The notes beneath the pieces were generated by a model. That model was not told the DNA's origin and did not search any database. It worked only from the letters and a program-made list of their open reading frames with translations. A stretch of DNA of 64,000 nucleotides from Ancylobacter polymorphus (lineage in GTDB: Bacteria > Pseudomonadota > Alphaproteobacteria > Rhizobiales > Xanthobacteraceae): positions 2,556,001 to 2,620,000 of the forward strand of contig NZ_CP083239.1 of NCBI RefSeq assembly GCF_022836935.1, in the 5' to 3' direction. Made by a program: the position numbers and the translations under genes. Positions 25,072 to 36,773 of the stretch are shown piece after piece; the stretch's first letter is position 1; every line of letters begins with the position of its first letter.

Positions 25072-25805
25072 GCGAGATCGCGCAGGGGCGGCTGATCGGC
25101 GTCGGCGTCGGGCCGGGCGACCCGGACCTCATCACGCTGAAGGCGGTGCGGGCGCTCGGCGCGGCGGATGTGGTCGCCTATTTCGCCAAGCTCGGCAATG
25201 CCAGCCATGCCCGCGCCATCGCCCATCCGCATTTCCGCGCCGGGGCGGAGGAACTGCCGCTCGGCTACCCCGTGACCACGGAAATGCCGAAGGACGAGGC
25301 GCCCTATCGCACGGCGATCACGGGGTTTTACGAGGCGGCGGCGGAAGCGGTGGCGGCGCATCTCGCGGCCGGGCGCACCGTGGCGGTGCTCTCCGAGGGC
25401 GATCCGATGTTCTACGGCTCCTACATGCATCTGCATGTGCGGCTGGCGCATCGTTATCCGACCGAGGTCATCGCCGGCGTCACCGGCATGTCCGGCTGCT
25501 GGTCGCAGGCGGGCACCCCGATCGCCCAGGGCGACGATGTGCTGAGCATTCTGCCGGGCACGCTTGCCGAGGACGAACTGGCGCGCCGGCTCAAAGGCAC
25601 CGATGCGGCGGTTATCATGAAGGTGGGGCGCAATTTGCCGAAGATCCGCCGGGCGCTGGCCATTGCCGGGCGGCTGGAGCGGGCGCTCTATGTCGAGCGC
25701 GGGACGATGACGGGCAGCCTGTGCGAAAGGCTGGAGACGCGCGGGGATGCCCCGGCGCCCTATTTCGCCATCGTGCTGGTGCCAGGCTGGGAGACGAGGG
25801 CATGA
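25068..25805 (+). CDS. cobI: Precorrin-2 C20-methyltransferase CobI
   Basis: This 245-residue SAM-dependent tetrapyrrole methylase has GVGVGPGDPDLITLKAVRAL at the N-terminus, VAVLSEGDPMFYGSYMHLHVRL in the SAM pocket, and VTGMSGCWSQAGTPIAQGDD and VIMKVGRNLPKIRRAL typical of C20 enzymes. It makes precorrin-3A from precorrin-2. It is coupled to both neighbours by ATGA overlaps. Length matches CobI (about 245). Confidence 0.97.
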   Translation: MSEIAQGRLIGVGVGPGDPDLITLKAVRALGAADVVAYFAKLGNASHARAIAHPHFRAGAEELPLGYPVTTEMPKDEAPYRTAITGFYEAAAEAVAAHLAAGRTVAVLSEGDPMFYGSYMHLHVRLAHRYPTEVIAGVTGMSGCWSQAGTPIAQGDDVLSILPGTLAEDELARRLKGTDAAVIMKVGRNLPKIRRALAIAGRLERALYVERGTMTGSLCERLETRGDAPAPYFAIVLVPGWETRA

Positions 25806-26563
25806 GCAAGGGCAGATTGTTCGTCATCGGCCTCGGCCCCGGCGAGGCGCGCTTCCTCACCCCGGAGGCGAGCGCGGCGCTCAGCGCCGCCGAGGCGCTT
25901 TATGGCTACGAACCCTATCTCGCCCGCGTACCGGTGCGCGAGGGGCAGACGCGCCACCCCTCCGACAATCGCGAGGAACTGGTGCGCGCCGGCGCGGCGC
26001 TGGCCCATGCCGCCGCCGGCGCCACGGTGGCGATGGTCTCGGGCGGCGATCCCGGTGTGTTCGCCATGGCGGCGGCGGTGATCGAGGCGATCGAGGCCGG
26101 GCCGGCGGAATGGCGGGCGCTCGATCTCGCCATCGTGCCCGGCATCACCGCCATGCTGGCGGTGGCGGCGAAGTGCGGCGCGCCGCTGGGGCATGATTTC
26201 TGCGCCATCTCGCTCTCGGACAATCTGAAGCCCTGGGAGGTGATCGAGAAGCGGCTGCGCCTCGCGGCGCAGGCGGGGTTCGCCATGGCGTTCTACAACC
26301 CGGTGTCGAAAGCCCGCCCGCACCAGCTCGACACCGCTTTCGAGATTCTGCGCGCCGAGCTGCCGGCGAGCGTGCCGGTCATTTTCGGCCGGGCGGTGGG
26401 GCGGCCGGACGAGCGGATGCGGGTGGTGCCGCTCGGCCATGCGCGCGGGCACATGGCCGACATGGCGACCTGCATCATCGTCGGTTCGCCGGAGACGCGG
26501 CTGGTGGAACGCCCCGGCCTGCCGGCGCTGGTCTACACGCCGCGCCGCGCCGGGGAGGAGTGA
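25802..26563 (+). CDS. cobJ: Precorrin-3B C17-methyltransferase CobJ
   Basis: This 253-residue protein starts at 25802 (MSKGRLFVIGLGPGEARFLTPEA), overlapping cobI by 4 nt. The tetrapyrrole methylase motifs are GLGPG, ATVAMVSGGDPGVFAMAAAV and FAMAFYNPVSKARPHQLDTAFEIL. The DNLKPWEVIEKRL segment is typical of CobJ/CbiH. It methylates C17 and drives ring contraction, giving precorrin-4. It is the last gene of the riboswitch-led co-directional run. A family-C repeat pair separates it from the opposed cobK. Confidence 0.97.
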   Translation: MSKGRLFVIGLGPGEARFLTPEASAALSAAEALYGYEPYLARVPVREGQTRHPSDNREELVRAGAALAHAAAGATVAMVSGGDPGVFAMAAAVIEAIEAGPAEWRALDLAIVPGITAMLAVAAKCGAPLGHDFCAISLSDNLKPWEVIEKRLRLAAQAGFAMAFYNPVSKARPHQLDTAFEILRAELPASVPVIFGRAVGRPDERMRVVPLGHARGHMADMATCIIVGSPETRLVERPGLPALVYTPRRAGEE

Positions 26564-26583
26564 TGCGGGCGGTGGCCGTCACT

Positions 26584-26679
26584 CCCTCGCCCCGTCGGGG
26601 AGAGTGTCGGGGTGAGGGGGAGGGCCGGCCCTTGCCCGCAGGCGCCCCTCACCCAACCCTCTCCCCGACGGGGAGAGGG
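26584..26679 (+). repeat. Palindromic repeat, family C pair, between cobJ and cobK
   Basis: Units at 26584-26620 and 26645-26679 stand head to head. The right unit ends immediately next to the cobK stop codon (26680-26682). Confidence 0.9.
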
Positions 26680-27462
26680 CTAGGAGGTTCGGCTGAGTGT
26701 CTCCAGCCAGTCCAACACCCCGTCCACGCTGTCGACCGTCTCGACCTCGGGCCGGGGCGGGCGGGTGACCATGATCACCTCGATGCCGAGCGCGCGGGCG
26801 GCTTTGATCTTGCCATAGGTCGCCTCCCCGCCGCTGTTCTTGGACAGGAGGGCGTCGATGCGGTGGGTTTTGAGCAGCGCGTGCTCGTCCGCCTCGGGGA
26901 ACGGCCCGCGCGCCTCGATATAGCGCGCCTGCGGCAGGGCGAGCGGCGGGTCGACGGGGTCGATGCTGCGCACGAGATAGGCGTGCTGCGGCGCGGCCTC
27001 CAGCGCGCGCACCTCATTGCGGCCGAGCGCCACCAGCACCCGGCGCGGGGCGGGGCCGAGCTTTTCCACCGCTTCGGCAATGTCCGTGGCCTGCGTCCAG
27101 AGATCGCCGGGCTGCCGCTGCCATGCGGGGCGCAGCAGGGCGATGAGCGGCACGCCGGCGCGGCGGGCGGCCTCAGCGGCGTTGTGCGACATGGTGGCGG
27201 CGAAGGGATGGGTGGCGTCGATCACCGCGTCGATGCCCTCGGTTTTCAGATAGGCTTCGAGACCCTCCACGCCACCGAAGCCGCCGGAGCGGGTGGGGGC
27301 CTCCACAGGCAGCGGGTTGCGCGTGCGCCCGGCCAGCGACAGGCTCACCGCGAATCCCCCGCGCGCGGCGAGCCGTGCCGCGAGGTCGCGGGCCTCATTG
27401 GTGCCGCCGAGGATGAGCAGGCGCGGGACGCCGGCCTCCCGGCTCTTATCGGATGCGTTCAT
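26680..27462 (-). CDS. cobK: Precorrin-6A reductase CobK
   Basis: This 260-residue protein has an NADPH-binding N-terminus (RLLILGGTNEARDLAARLAARGG). The CobK/CbiJ signatures are IDAVIDATHPFAATMSHNAAEAARRAGVPLIALLRPAWQ and the C-terminal IDALLSKNSGGEATYGKIKAARALGI. It reduces precorrin-6A to dihydro-precorrin-6B. It is the only minus-strand gene inside the cobW-cobB stretch. Its ATG (27462-27460) overlaps the divergent cobL ATG (27461-27463) in the tetranucleotide CATG, so no intergenic promoter exists. No alternative downstream Met precedes the Rossmann motif. Confidence 0.95.
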   Translation of the reverse strand: MNASDKSREAGVPRLLILGGTNEARDLAARLAARGGFAVSLSLAGRTRNPLPVEAPTRSGGFGGVEGLEAYLKTEGIDAVIDATHPFAATMSHNAAEAARRAGVPLIALLRPAWQRQPGDLWTQATDIAEAVEKLGPAPRRVLVALGRNEVRALEAAPQHAYLVRSIDPVDPPLALPQARYIEARGPFPEADEHALLKTHRIDALLSKNSGGEATYGKIKAARALGIEVIMVTRPPRPEVETVDSVDGVLDWLETLSRTS

Positions 27463-28723
27463 GCCCGACCGTGAAACCATCGCCTCCGCCGCGTCAACCG
27501 CTGACGACCGCTGGCTCACCCTTGTCGGCATCGGCGAGGATGGGCTCGATGGCCTTTCCCCCGCCGCGCGGGCGGCGGTGGAGGCGGCGGAAATCGTGTT
27601 CGGCGGGGCGCGGCATCTGGCGCTGGCCGGCGATGCGGTGAAGGGCGAGGCGCGGGCCTGGCCGAGCCCGTTCGCGCGCGGCATCGAGGCGGTGCTGGCG
27701 CTACGCGGGCGGCGGGTCTGCGTGCTGGCTTCCGGCGACCCGTTCCTGCACGGTGTCGGCGCCACGCTGGCGCGGCATGTGCCGGCGGAGGAGATGCGGG
27801 TGTTTCCCGCGCCGTCCGCCTATAGCCTCGCCTGCGCCCGGCTCGGCTGGCCGCTGGCGGAGGTGACCTGTCTTACCGTGCATGGCCGCTCGCTCGATCT
27901 GGTGCGGGCGCATCTTTACCCCGGTCGGCGGCTGCTGGTGTTGACCTCGGACGGCGCCGGGCCGGGCGAGATCGCGCGCCTGCTGGCGGAAGGCGGCTTT
28001 GGCGGCTCCCATCTCACCGTGCTGGAAGCGCTGGGCGGCCCGCGCGAGCTTGTGCGCCGCGCTCGGGCCGAGGGCTTCGCGCTCGATGATATCGACGCGC
28101 TGAACGTGCTCGCCATCGAGGTGGCCGCGGGGGAGGGCGCGCGCATCATTGCCCGGGCGCCGGGCCTGCCGGACGCGCTGTTCGAACATGACGGGCAATT
28201 GACCAAGCGCGAGATCCGCGCGGTGACGCTTTCCGCCCTCGCGCCCCGCCGGGGGGAACTTCTGTGGGACATCGGCGCCGGCGCCGGTTCGGTCGGCATT
28301 GAATGGATGCTGGCCGACCCCTCGCTCGCCGCCATCGGCATCGAGGAGCACCCGGAGCGGGCGGCGCGGGCGCGGCGCAATGCGGCCGCGCTCGGCGTGC
28401 CCGGACTGGAGATCGTCGAGGGGCGTGCGCCCGAGGCGCTTTCCGGCCTGCCGGCGCCGGCCGCGATTTTCCTCGGCGGTGGCGCGGGCGATGAAGGCGT
28501 GATGGACGCCGCGCTGGCCGCGCTCAAGCCCGGTGGGCGGCTGGTCGCCAATGCGGTGACGCTGGAGACCGAGGCGCTGCTCATCGCCCGCCATGCGGCG
28601 CTGGGGGGAGACCTCACGCGCCTCTCCGTCGCCCGCGCCGTGCCGGTGGGTGGGCTCACCGGCTGGCGGCCGGCGATGCCGGTGACGCAATGGAGCTGGG
28701 TGAAGCCGGGGGGCGCGCCGTGA
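27461..28723 (+). CDS. cobL: Precorrin-6Y C5,15-methyltransferase (decarboxylating) CobL
   Basis: This 420-residue fusion has an N-terminal CbiE-like tetrapyrrole methylase (about 20-215; [42 protein letters not shown]). The C-terminal part is a CbiT-like Rossmann methylase (about 235-415; [22 protein letters not shown] and [33 protein letters not shown]). It methylates C5 and C15 and decarboxylates the C12 acetate to give precorrin-8X. The start codon overlaps that of the divergent cobK by 2 nt. The stop overlaps the GTG of cobE (GTGA). Confidence 0.96.
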   Translation: MPDRETIASAASTADDRWLTLVGIGEDGLDGLSPAARAAVEAAEIVFGGARHLALAGDAVKGEARAWPSPFARGIEAVLALRGRRVCVLASGDPFLHGVGATLARHVPAEEMRVFPAPSAYSLACARLGWPLAEVTCLTVHGRSLDLVRAHLYPGRRLLVLTSDGAGPGEIARLLAEGGFGGSHLTVLEALGGPRELVRRARAEGFALDDIDALNVLAIEVAAGEGARIIARAPGLPDALFEHDGQLTKREIRAVTLSALAPRRGELLWDIGAGAGSVGIEWMLADPSLAAIGIEEHPERAARARRNAAALGVPGLEIVEGRAPEALSGLPAPAAIFLGGGAGDEGVMDAALAALKPGGRLVANAVTLETEALLIARHAALGGDLTRLSVARAVPVGGLTGWRPAMPVTQWSWVKPGGAP

Positions 28724-29115
28724 TCGTCGCCGGAGTCGGCAGCCGGCGCGGCGTCACCTCGGAGGAGGTGTGCGCGGCTGTGCGCGGGGCGATGGAGCGC
28801 CACGGCGTGAAGCTGTGCGACATCTCGCTGATGGCGACCCCGGCGGCGAAGGGCAGCGAGGCCGGCATCATCAAGGCGGCGCTCGATCTCGGCCTGTTGC
28901 TGGTCATGGTGCCGCAGCGCCAGCTGGAAGCGGCGGGCACGCGGGCGATGAGCCATTCCGACCGGGTCGTGGCGCTGATGGGCGTGCCCTCGGTGGCGGA
29001 AGCCTCGGCACTGGCCGTGGCCGGGCGGCGCTCGACGCTGATCGGGCCGCGCTTCGTGCTGGGGCCGGTGACCTGCGCCTTCGCGCGCGAGGCGGAGAAG
29101 GGAGAAGCACCGTGA
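28720..29115 (+). CDS. cobE: Cobalamin biosynthesis protein CobE
   Basis: The protein has 131 residues from the GTG at 28720, which overlaps the cobL stop as GTGA. An ATG at 28690 would overlap cobL by 34 nt and adds only [10 protein letters not shown]. The sequence ([87 protein letters not shown]) matches CobE, the stand-alone equivalent of the CbiG C-terminal domain. Its exact biochemical role in the aerobic route is not settled. It is coupled to cobM by another GTGA overlap. Confidence 0.93.
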   Translation: MIVAGVGSRRGVTSEEVCAAVRGAMERHGVKLCDISLMATPAAKGSEAGIIKAALDLGLLLVMVPQRQLEAAGTRAMSHSDRVVALMGVPSVAEASALAVAGRRSTLIGPRFVLGPVTCAFAREAEKGEAP

Positions 29116-29870
29116 CCGTGCATTTCATCGGCGCCGGGCCGGGCGCGGCCGACCTGATGACGCTGCGCGGGCGCGACCTCATCGCCCGCTGTCCGGTGTG
29201 CCTCTATGCCGGCTCCATCGTGCCGCCGGAGGTGCTGGCCTGGTGCCCGGCGGGCGCGCGCATCGTTGATACCGCGCCGCTGTCGCTCGACGAGATCGAG
29301 GCGGAGTTCGTCGCGGCGCAGGCGTTGGGGCAGGATGTGGCGCGGCTGCAGTCGGGCGACCTCTCGATCTATTCGGCGGTGGCGGAGCAGATTCGGCGGC
29401 TGGAGAAACACGCCATTCCCTACACGCTCACCCCCGGCGTGCCGGCCTTCGCGGCGGCGAGCGCGGTGCTGGGGCGCGAATTCACCGTGCCGGGGCTGGC
29501 GCAGAGCCTGGTCATCACCCGCGTTTCCGGCCGCGCTTCGGCGATGCCGGCAGGCGAGACACTGGCGGCCTTTGGCGCGACCGGGGCGACGCTCGCCATC
29601 CATCTCGCCATTCACGCGCTGGGTGAGGTGGTGGCGGAACTGACCCCGCTCTATGGCGCGGTGTGCCCCGTCGCCGTGGTGGTGGAGGCGAGCCGGCCGC
29701 GCGAGCGGGTGATCCGGGGCACGCTGGGCGATATCGTCGCGCAGGTGGCAGCGGCGCCGGTGGAGCGCACCGCGCTCATCATGGTGGGTAAGGCGCTGGC
29801 GCCGGAGGATTTCCGCGAGAGCGCGCTCTATGACGCCGCCTATCAGCGCCGCTTCCGGGGGCGGGAATGA
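29112..29870 (+). CDS. cobM: Precorrin-4 C11-methyltransferase CobM
   Basis: This 252-residue protein starts with GTG overlapping the cobE stop. Tetrapyrrole methylase motifs are [61 protein letters not shown] and [22 protein letters not shown]. The LQSGDxSIYGA form identifies the C11 enzyme (CobM/CbiF). It produces precorrin-5. A family-C repeat pair separates it from cobB on the same strand. Confidence 0.97.
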   Translation: MTVHFIGAGPGAADLMTLRGRDLIARCPVCLYAGSIVPPEVLAWCPAGARIVDTAPLSLDEIEAEFVAAQALGQDVARLQSGDLSIYSAVAEQIRRLEKHAIPYTLTPGVPAFAAASAVLGREFTVPGLAQSLVITRVSGRASAMPAGETLAAFGATGATLAIHLAIHALGEVVAELTPLYGAVCPVAVVVEASRPRERVIRGTLGDIVAQVAAAPVERTALIMVGKALAPEDFRESALYDAAYQRRFRGRE

Positions 29871-29890
29871 GGGGGCGCGGCTTGCCTTTG

Positions 29891-30000
29891 CCTCTCCCCG
29901 TCGGGGAGAGGTGGCCCGCGCAGCGGGACGGTGAGGGGTGCCTGAGTTGCCGCGCTCGACTGCCCCTCACCCCATCCCTCTCCCCGTCGGGGAGAGGGGG
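29891..30000 (+). repeat. Palindromic repeat, family C pair, between cobM and cobB
   Basis: Units at 29891-29939 (long form with GGCCCGCGCAGCGGGACGG) and 29963-30000 stand head to head. They occupy most of the 157-bp gap inside the cobL-cobB run. Confidence 0.9.
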
Positions 30001-30027
30001 CAGCCGCGAACTCCCCGGAGCCGCCGC

Positions 30028-31362
30028 ATGACCGCCCGCGCCTTCATCATCGCCGCGCCGCGCTCCGGTTCGGGCAAGACCACGGTGACGCTCGGCGTGG
30101 CGGCGGCGCTGCGGGCGCGCGGCGTGCGGGTACGGGTGGCGAAGTCCGGGCCGGACTATATCGACCCCGCCTTCCACGCCGCCGCCACCGGGCGGCCGGG
30201 GCTCAACCTCGACAGTTTCGCCATGCCGCCCGCCCTCATCGACGCGCTGGCGGCGGAGGTGGCAGAGGCGGCCGATACCGTCATCATCGAAGCCTCGATG
30301 GGGCTATTCGACGGCATCGAGGGCGAGGCCGGGCGCAGCGGCGCGGCGGCGGACCTCGCCGCCCGGCTCGGCCTGCCTGTCGTGCTGGTGCTCGACATTT
30401 CCGGCCAGTCGCAATCGGCCGCCGCCGTGGTGCGCGGCTTTGCCGGCCATGACCCGCGCGTGCGCATCGCCGGGGTGATCCTCAACCAGGTGGCGAGCGA
30501 GCGGCACCGGACGCAGGCCAGCACGGCCATCGAAGCGCTCGGCCTCCCCATTCTCGGCAGCCTGCCGCGCGACGGGGCGGTGCGGCTGCCGGAGCGCCAT
30601 CTCGGCCTCGTGCAGGCGGAGGAGCACCCCGCGCTCGCGGCGCAATTGGCGGCGCTGGCGGAACGGGCGGAAAAGCACATCGACCTTGCTACGCTCTGCG
30701 CGCTGGGGGCGCCGGTGACCCCGGCCGGCCCGGCGCCGGTGGCGCTGGCTCCGCCCGGCCAGCGCATCGCCCTGGCGCGCGATGTCGCCTTTTCCTTCGC
30801 CTATGAGCATCTGATGGCCGGCTGGCGCCGGGCGGGGGCGGAAATCCTGCCCTTTTCCCCGCTCGCCGATGAGGCGCCCGCCGACCATGCCGATGCCTGT
30901 TGGCTGCCCGGCGGCTACCCCGAACTGCATGGGGAAAGGCTCGCGCAAGCCTTCCGCTTTCTCGATGGGGTGCGGGCCTTTGCCCGAACCCGGCCGGTGC
31001 ACGGCGAATGCGGGGGCTTCATGGTGCTGGGCGAGGCGATCGAGGACGCGGAGGGCCGGAGCCACCCGATGCTCGGCCTGCTCGGCCACGCCACCAGCTT
31101 CGCCCGCCGCCGGCTCAATCTCGGCTATCGCCGCGCGGTGACGCTCGACGCTTCGGCGCTGGGGCCGGCGGGGACAAGGCTGCGCGGCCACGAGTTCCAT
31201 TATGCCAGCGTCACACAAGCCGGCGACGATGCGCCGCTGGTCGCGCTGAGCGATGGACAGGGTAAGGAAATGGGTCCTTCAGGAAGCCGCCGGGGGCGCG
31301 TTTCGGGAACCTTCTTCCACGTCATCGCCACGGACGGCCAGTCAAGCGGAGCCGACCCATGA
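30028..31362 (+). CDS. cobB: Hydrogenobyrinic acid a,c-diamide synthase CobB
   Basis: The protein has 444 residues from the ATG at 30028. The N-terminal ATPase domain shows FIIAAPRSGSGKTTVTLGVAAALRARG and SGPDYIDPAFH, then IIEASMGLFDGIEG. The C-terminal glutaminase domain shows CWLPGGYPELHGE, nucleophile Cys in HGECGGFMVLGEAI, and LRGHEFHYAS. The enzyme amidates the a and c acetate groups before cobalt insertion by CobNST. Its stop overlaps the ATG of the DUF423 gene by 4 nt. Length matches CobB (about 435-460). Confidence 0.96.
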   Translation: MTARAFIIAAPRSGSGKTTVTLGVAAALRARGVRVRVAKSGPDYIDPAFHAAATGRPGLNLDSFAMPPALIDALAAEVAEAADTVIIEASMGLFDGIEGEAGRSGAAADLAARLGLPVVLVLDISGQSQSAAAVVRGFAGHDPRVRIAGVILNQVASERHRTQASTAIEALGLPILGSLPRDGAVRLPERHLGLVQAEEHPALAAQLAALAERAEKHIDLATLCALGAPVTPAGPAPVALAPPGQRIALARDVAFSFAYEHLMAGWRRAGAEILPFSPLADEAPADHADACWLPGGYPELHGERLAQAFRFLDGVRAFARTRPVHGECGGFMVLGEAIEDAEGRSHPMLGLLGHATSFARRRLNLGYRRAVTLDASALGPAGTRLRGHEFHYASVTQAGDDAPLVALSDGQGKEMGPSGSRRGRVSGTFFHVIATDGQSSGADP

Positions 31363-31736
31363 ACGCCTTTCGCCGTTTCCTCGTTTTTGTCGCCGGCCTG
31401 ATGGGCGCGGCCGGGGTGGCTGCGGCGGCGGCCGGCGCGCATGTGAACGCCGCCCCGAATTTGACCACGGCCGCCACCTTCCTCATGCTGGGCGCCAGCG
31501 CGGTGGTGGGAGGCTGCGCCCTGGCCGCGCTGCGCGGTCCGGGCTGGTCCTTCGCCAGTGTCGGCGCCGGTATCATCGCGCTGGGCACGGTGCTGTTCAG
31601 CGGGGCGCTGGCGCTGCGCGCGCTGTGGGACATCGTTGTTTTTCCTATGGCCGCGCCGATCGGCGGTACTATGCTCATCCTCGGATGGCTGGTGCTCGCC
31701 CTGGCCGCGTTTCAGAGGGAACCCCGCGCCGGCTGA
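31359..31736 (+). CDS. DUF423 family small membrane protein
   Basis: This 125-residue protein has four predicted membrane segments (FLVFVAGLMGAAGVAAAAAGAH, TAATFLMLGASAVVGGCALAAL, FASVGAGIIALGTVLFSGALALRAL, IGGTMLILGWLVLALAAF). The DUF423 pattern GALALRALWDI...APIGGTMLILGWL is recognisable. The function of DUF423 (YgdD-like) proteins is unknown. It is translationally coupled to cobB through ATGA, so it is probably expressed with the cob genes, but a role in B12 synthesis or cobalt transport would be speculation. Confidence 0.85.
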   Translation: MNAFRRFLVFVAGLMGAAGVAAAAAGAHVNAAPNLTTAATFLMLGASAVVGGCALAALRGPGWSFASVGAGIIALGTVLFSGALALRALWDIVVFPMAAPIGGTMLILGWLVLALAAFQREPRAG

Positions 31737-31826
31737 GTTGGCCAAAAGGTTGCATCCGGCAGGGGTGAGATGAGCGGCCGCTTCCCGTTTCGCGGGGAGT
31801 GACCGCAAGGGGAGCACAAGCTGCAC

Positions 31827-34328
<2,502 letters not shown>

Positions 34329-34520
34329 CGCGGCCGGCCGCCGGGTTCCGCCCGGCGGCCGTTGCACGGCGGCCATCGGGGCCGCGCCCCGGTAAGCCCG
34401 CCATTAACCTGATGCCGCGACGAGCGGCTGCGACCAGTGGACTTTGTGTTGGCGGTAGAGGAACCTTCACTGCGCGCGGGGCTTGTCCCCGGTGTTTCGG
34501 CTCAGGAAGGGTTGGCAGTG

Positions 34521-36758
34521 ATGCAGGCATGGCAGGCACCCGCACGGGAGGTCGACGCTCTCGTCGCAGGCCGCCATCACGACCCCTTCGCGCTGCTGGG
34601 TCCGCACCAGTCCGAGGAGGGCCTCGTGCTGCGCGCCTTCGTGCCGGACGCGCAGGCGCTCGAGGCGATCGAGCCCGACGGCGCGGTGTTCGCGACCTTC
34701 GACTGCCGGCACCCGGCCGGCTTCTTCGAGGCGCTGGTGCCCGACCGCCCCGCCTGGGCGCGCTACCGCCTGCGCGCCCGCAATGAGGGCGGAACGTGGG
34801 AACTCGACGATCCCTATTCCTTCCCGCCGATGCTCGGCCCGCTCGACGACCATCTGCTGGTCGAAGGCACGCATCGCACGCTTTATGAGCGGCTCGGCGC
34901 CCATCCCGACGCGCATGAAGGTGTCGAAGGCGTGCGCTTCGCCGTCTGGGCGCCGAACGCGGCCCGCGTTTCGGTCGTCGGCGACTTCAACCGCTGGGAC
35001 GGGCGCCGCCACCAGATGCGCAAGCGCGTCGACAGCGGACTGTGGGAGATCTTCGCCCCCGGCGTGACCGAAGGGGCAATCTACAAATATGAGATCGTCG
35101 CTGCCGATGGCCGGCTGTTGCCGCTCAAGGCTGACCCGTTCGGCTTTGCCGGCGAGTTCCGCCCGGCAACGGGCTCGGTGGTGGCGCGCACCGACAATTT
35201 CGCGTGGGGCGACGATGCCCATATCGCCGCCCGCGCCGAAGGCGAGGCGCGCCGCAAGCCGATGAGCACCTATGAGGTGCATCTCGGCTCCTGGCGGCGC
35301 GGCGAGGACAACCGCTTCCTCACCTATGACGAACTCGCCGACCAGCTGATCCCCTATGTGCAGTGGATGGGCTTTACCCATCTCGAATTGCTGCCGATTT
35401 CCGAACACCCGCTCGACGCCTCCTGGGGCTACCAGCCGATCGGCCTGTTCGCGCCGACCAGCCGCTTCGGCGACCCCGCCGGCTTCGCCCGCTTTGTCGA
35501 CAAGGCGCATCAGGCGGGGCTGTCGGTGATCCTCGACTGGGTGCCGGCGCATTTCCCCACCGACATTCACGGGCTGGCGCATTTCGACGGCGGGCCGCTT
35601 TATGAGCACCCCAATCCGCAGCGCGGTTTTCACCCGGACTGGAATACGGCGATCTACGACTTCGGCCGCCGCGAGGTCGCCAATATGCTGATCGCCAACG
35701 CGCTGTACTGGCTCGACCGTTTCCATGTCGACGGGCTGCGCGTGGATGCGGTGGCGTCGATGCTCTACCTCGACTATTCGCGCAAGCACGGGGAGTGGTC
35801 GCCCAACCCCGACGGCTCCAACGACAACAAGGACGCGGTGTCGTTCCTGCGCCGCGCCAACGAGATCATCTATGCCGAGCATCCCGGCACGGTGGTCATC
35901 GCCGAGGAATCCACCTCCTGGGCCGGCGTCTCGCAGCCCGTCTTCGCCGGCGGGCTCGGCTTCGGCTTCAAGTGGAACATGGGCTGGATGCACGACACGC
36001 TCGACTATATGTCGCTCGATCCGGTCTATCGCCCCTGGCACCACAACCGGGTGACCTTCGGCATCACCTACGCCTTCACCGAGAATTTCGTACTGCCGCT
36101 CTCCCATGATGAGGTCGTGCACGGAAAGGGCACCATTCTCTCGCGCATGCCGGGCGATGACTGGCAGCAATTCGCCAATATGCGCGCCTGCTACGGCATG
36201 ATGTGGGCCTATTCCGGCAAGAAGCTGCTGTTCATGGGCCAGGAATTCGCCCAGCGCCGGGAATGGAGCGAGGAGCGCTCGCTCGACTGGCATCTCGTCG
36301 GCATGGGGCCCTATCATCGCGGCATGCAGCTGCTGGTGCGCGACCTCAACCTGATCTACCGCGACACGCCCGCCTTGCATGTGCGCGACTGCGAGCCGGA
36401 GGGCTTCCGCTGGATCGTGGTCGACGACAGCGCGCAATCGGTGTTCGCCTGGGCGCGCTTCGGCGAGAATGACGACGCGCCTGTCGTGATGGTCGCCAAC
36501 CTCACCCCCGTGCCGCGTCACGACTACCGCGTCGGCTTGCCGCGCGCGGGGCGCTGGCGCGAAATCCTCAACACCGACGCCGATCTCTATGGCGGCTCCG
36601 GCATGGGCAATCTCGGCGGCGTCGATGCCACGGACGAGCCCGCGCATGGGCTGCCCGCCAGCGCGCGGCTGACGCTGCCGCCGCTCGCCACGCTGTATTT
36701 CAAATGGGAACCGGAAACGCGCGCCGCCGAACGCGACGAGCCGGAACAGAGTAACTGA
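34521..36758 (+). CDS. glgB: 1,4-alpha-glucan branching enzyme GlgB
   Basis: The protein has 745 residues from the ATG at 34521, with AGGAAGG about 10 nt upstream; the frame is open to 34437. An N1 domain (residues 1-120) is followed by a CBM48 ([25 protein letters not shown]) and a GH13 barrel. Catalytic residues are nucleophile Asp409 ([17 protein letters not shown]), acid/base Glu462 ([13 protein letters not shown]) and Asp530 ([14 protein letters not shown]). A beta-sandwich C-domain ends it. It forms alpha-1,6 branches in glycogen. The stop lies 15 nt before glgC. Confidence 0.98.
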   Translation: MQAWQAPAREVDALVAGRHHDPFALLGPHQSEEGLVLRAFVPDAQALEAIEPDGAVFATFDCRHPAGFFEALVPDRPAWARYRLRARNEGGTWELDDPYSFPPMLGPLDDHLLVEGTHRTLYERLGAHPDAHEGVEGVRFAVWAPNAARVSVVGDFNRWDGRRHQMRKRVDSGLWEIFAPGVTEGAIYKYEIVAADGRLLPLKADPFGFAGEFRPATGSVVARTDNFAWGDDAHIAARAEGEARRKPMSTYEVHLGSWRRGEDNRFLTYDELADQLIPYVQWMGFTHLELLPISEHPLDASWGYQPIGLFAPTSRFGDPAGFARFVDKAHQAGLSVILDWVPAHFPTDIHGLAHFDGGPLYEHPNPQRGFHPDWNTAIYDFGRREVANMLIANALYWLDRFHVDGLRVDAVASMLYLDYSRKHGEWSPNPDGSNDNKDAVSFLRRANEIIYAEHPGTVVIAEESTSWAGVSQPVFAGGLGFGFKWNMGWMHDTLDYMSLDPVYRPWHHNRVTFGITYAFTENFVLPLSHDEVVHGKGTILSRMPGDDWQQFANMRACYGMMWAYSGKKLLFMGQEFAQRREWSEERSLDWHLVGMGPYHRGMQLLVRDLNLIYRDTPALHVRDCEPEGFRWIVVDDSAQSVFAWARFGENDDAPVVMVANLTPVPRHDYRVGLPRAGRWREILNTDADLYGGSGMGNLGGVDATDEPAHGLPASARLTLPPLATLYFKWEPETRAAERDEPEQSN

Positions 36759-36773
36759 GGGAGACCACGCGAC

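Noticed and set aside
11128..30000. CRISPR array from the recurring 36-38 bp repeats
   Set aside because: Units are palindromic, in opposite orientations, scattered over 19 kb and partly inside a gene. There are no regular spacers and no cas genes.
34467..36647. A 726-codon open frame antisense to glgB
   Set aside because: Same shadow effect. glgB on the plus strand has all three catalytic residues and normal length.
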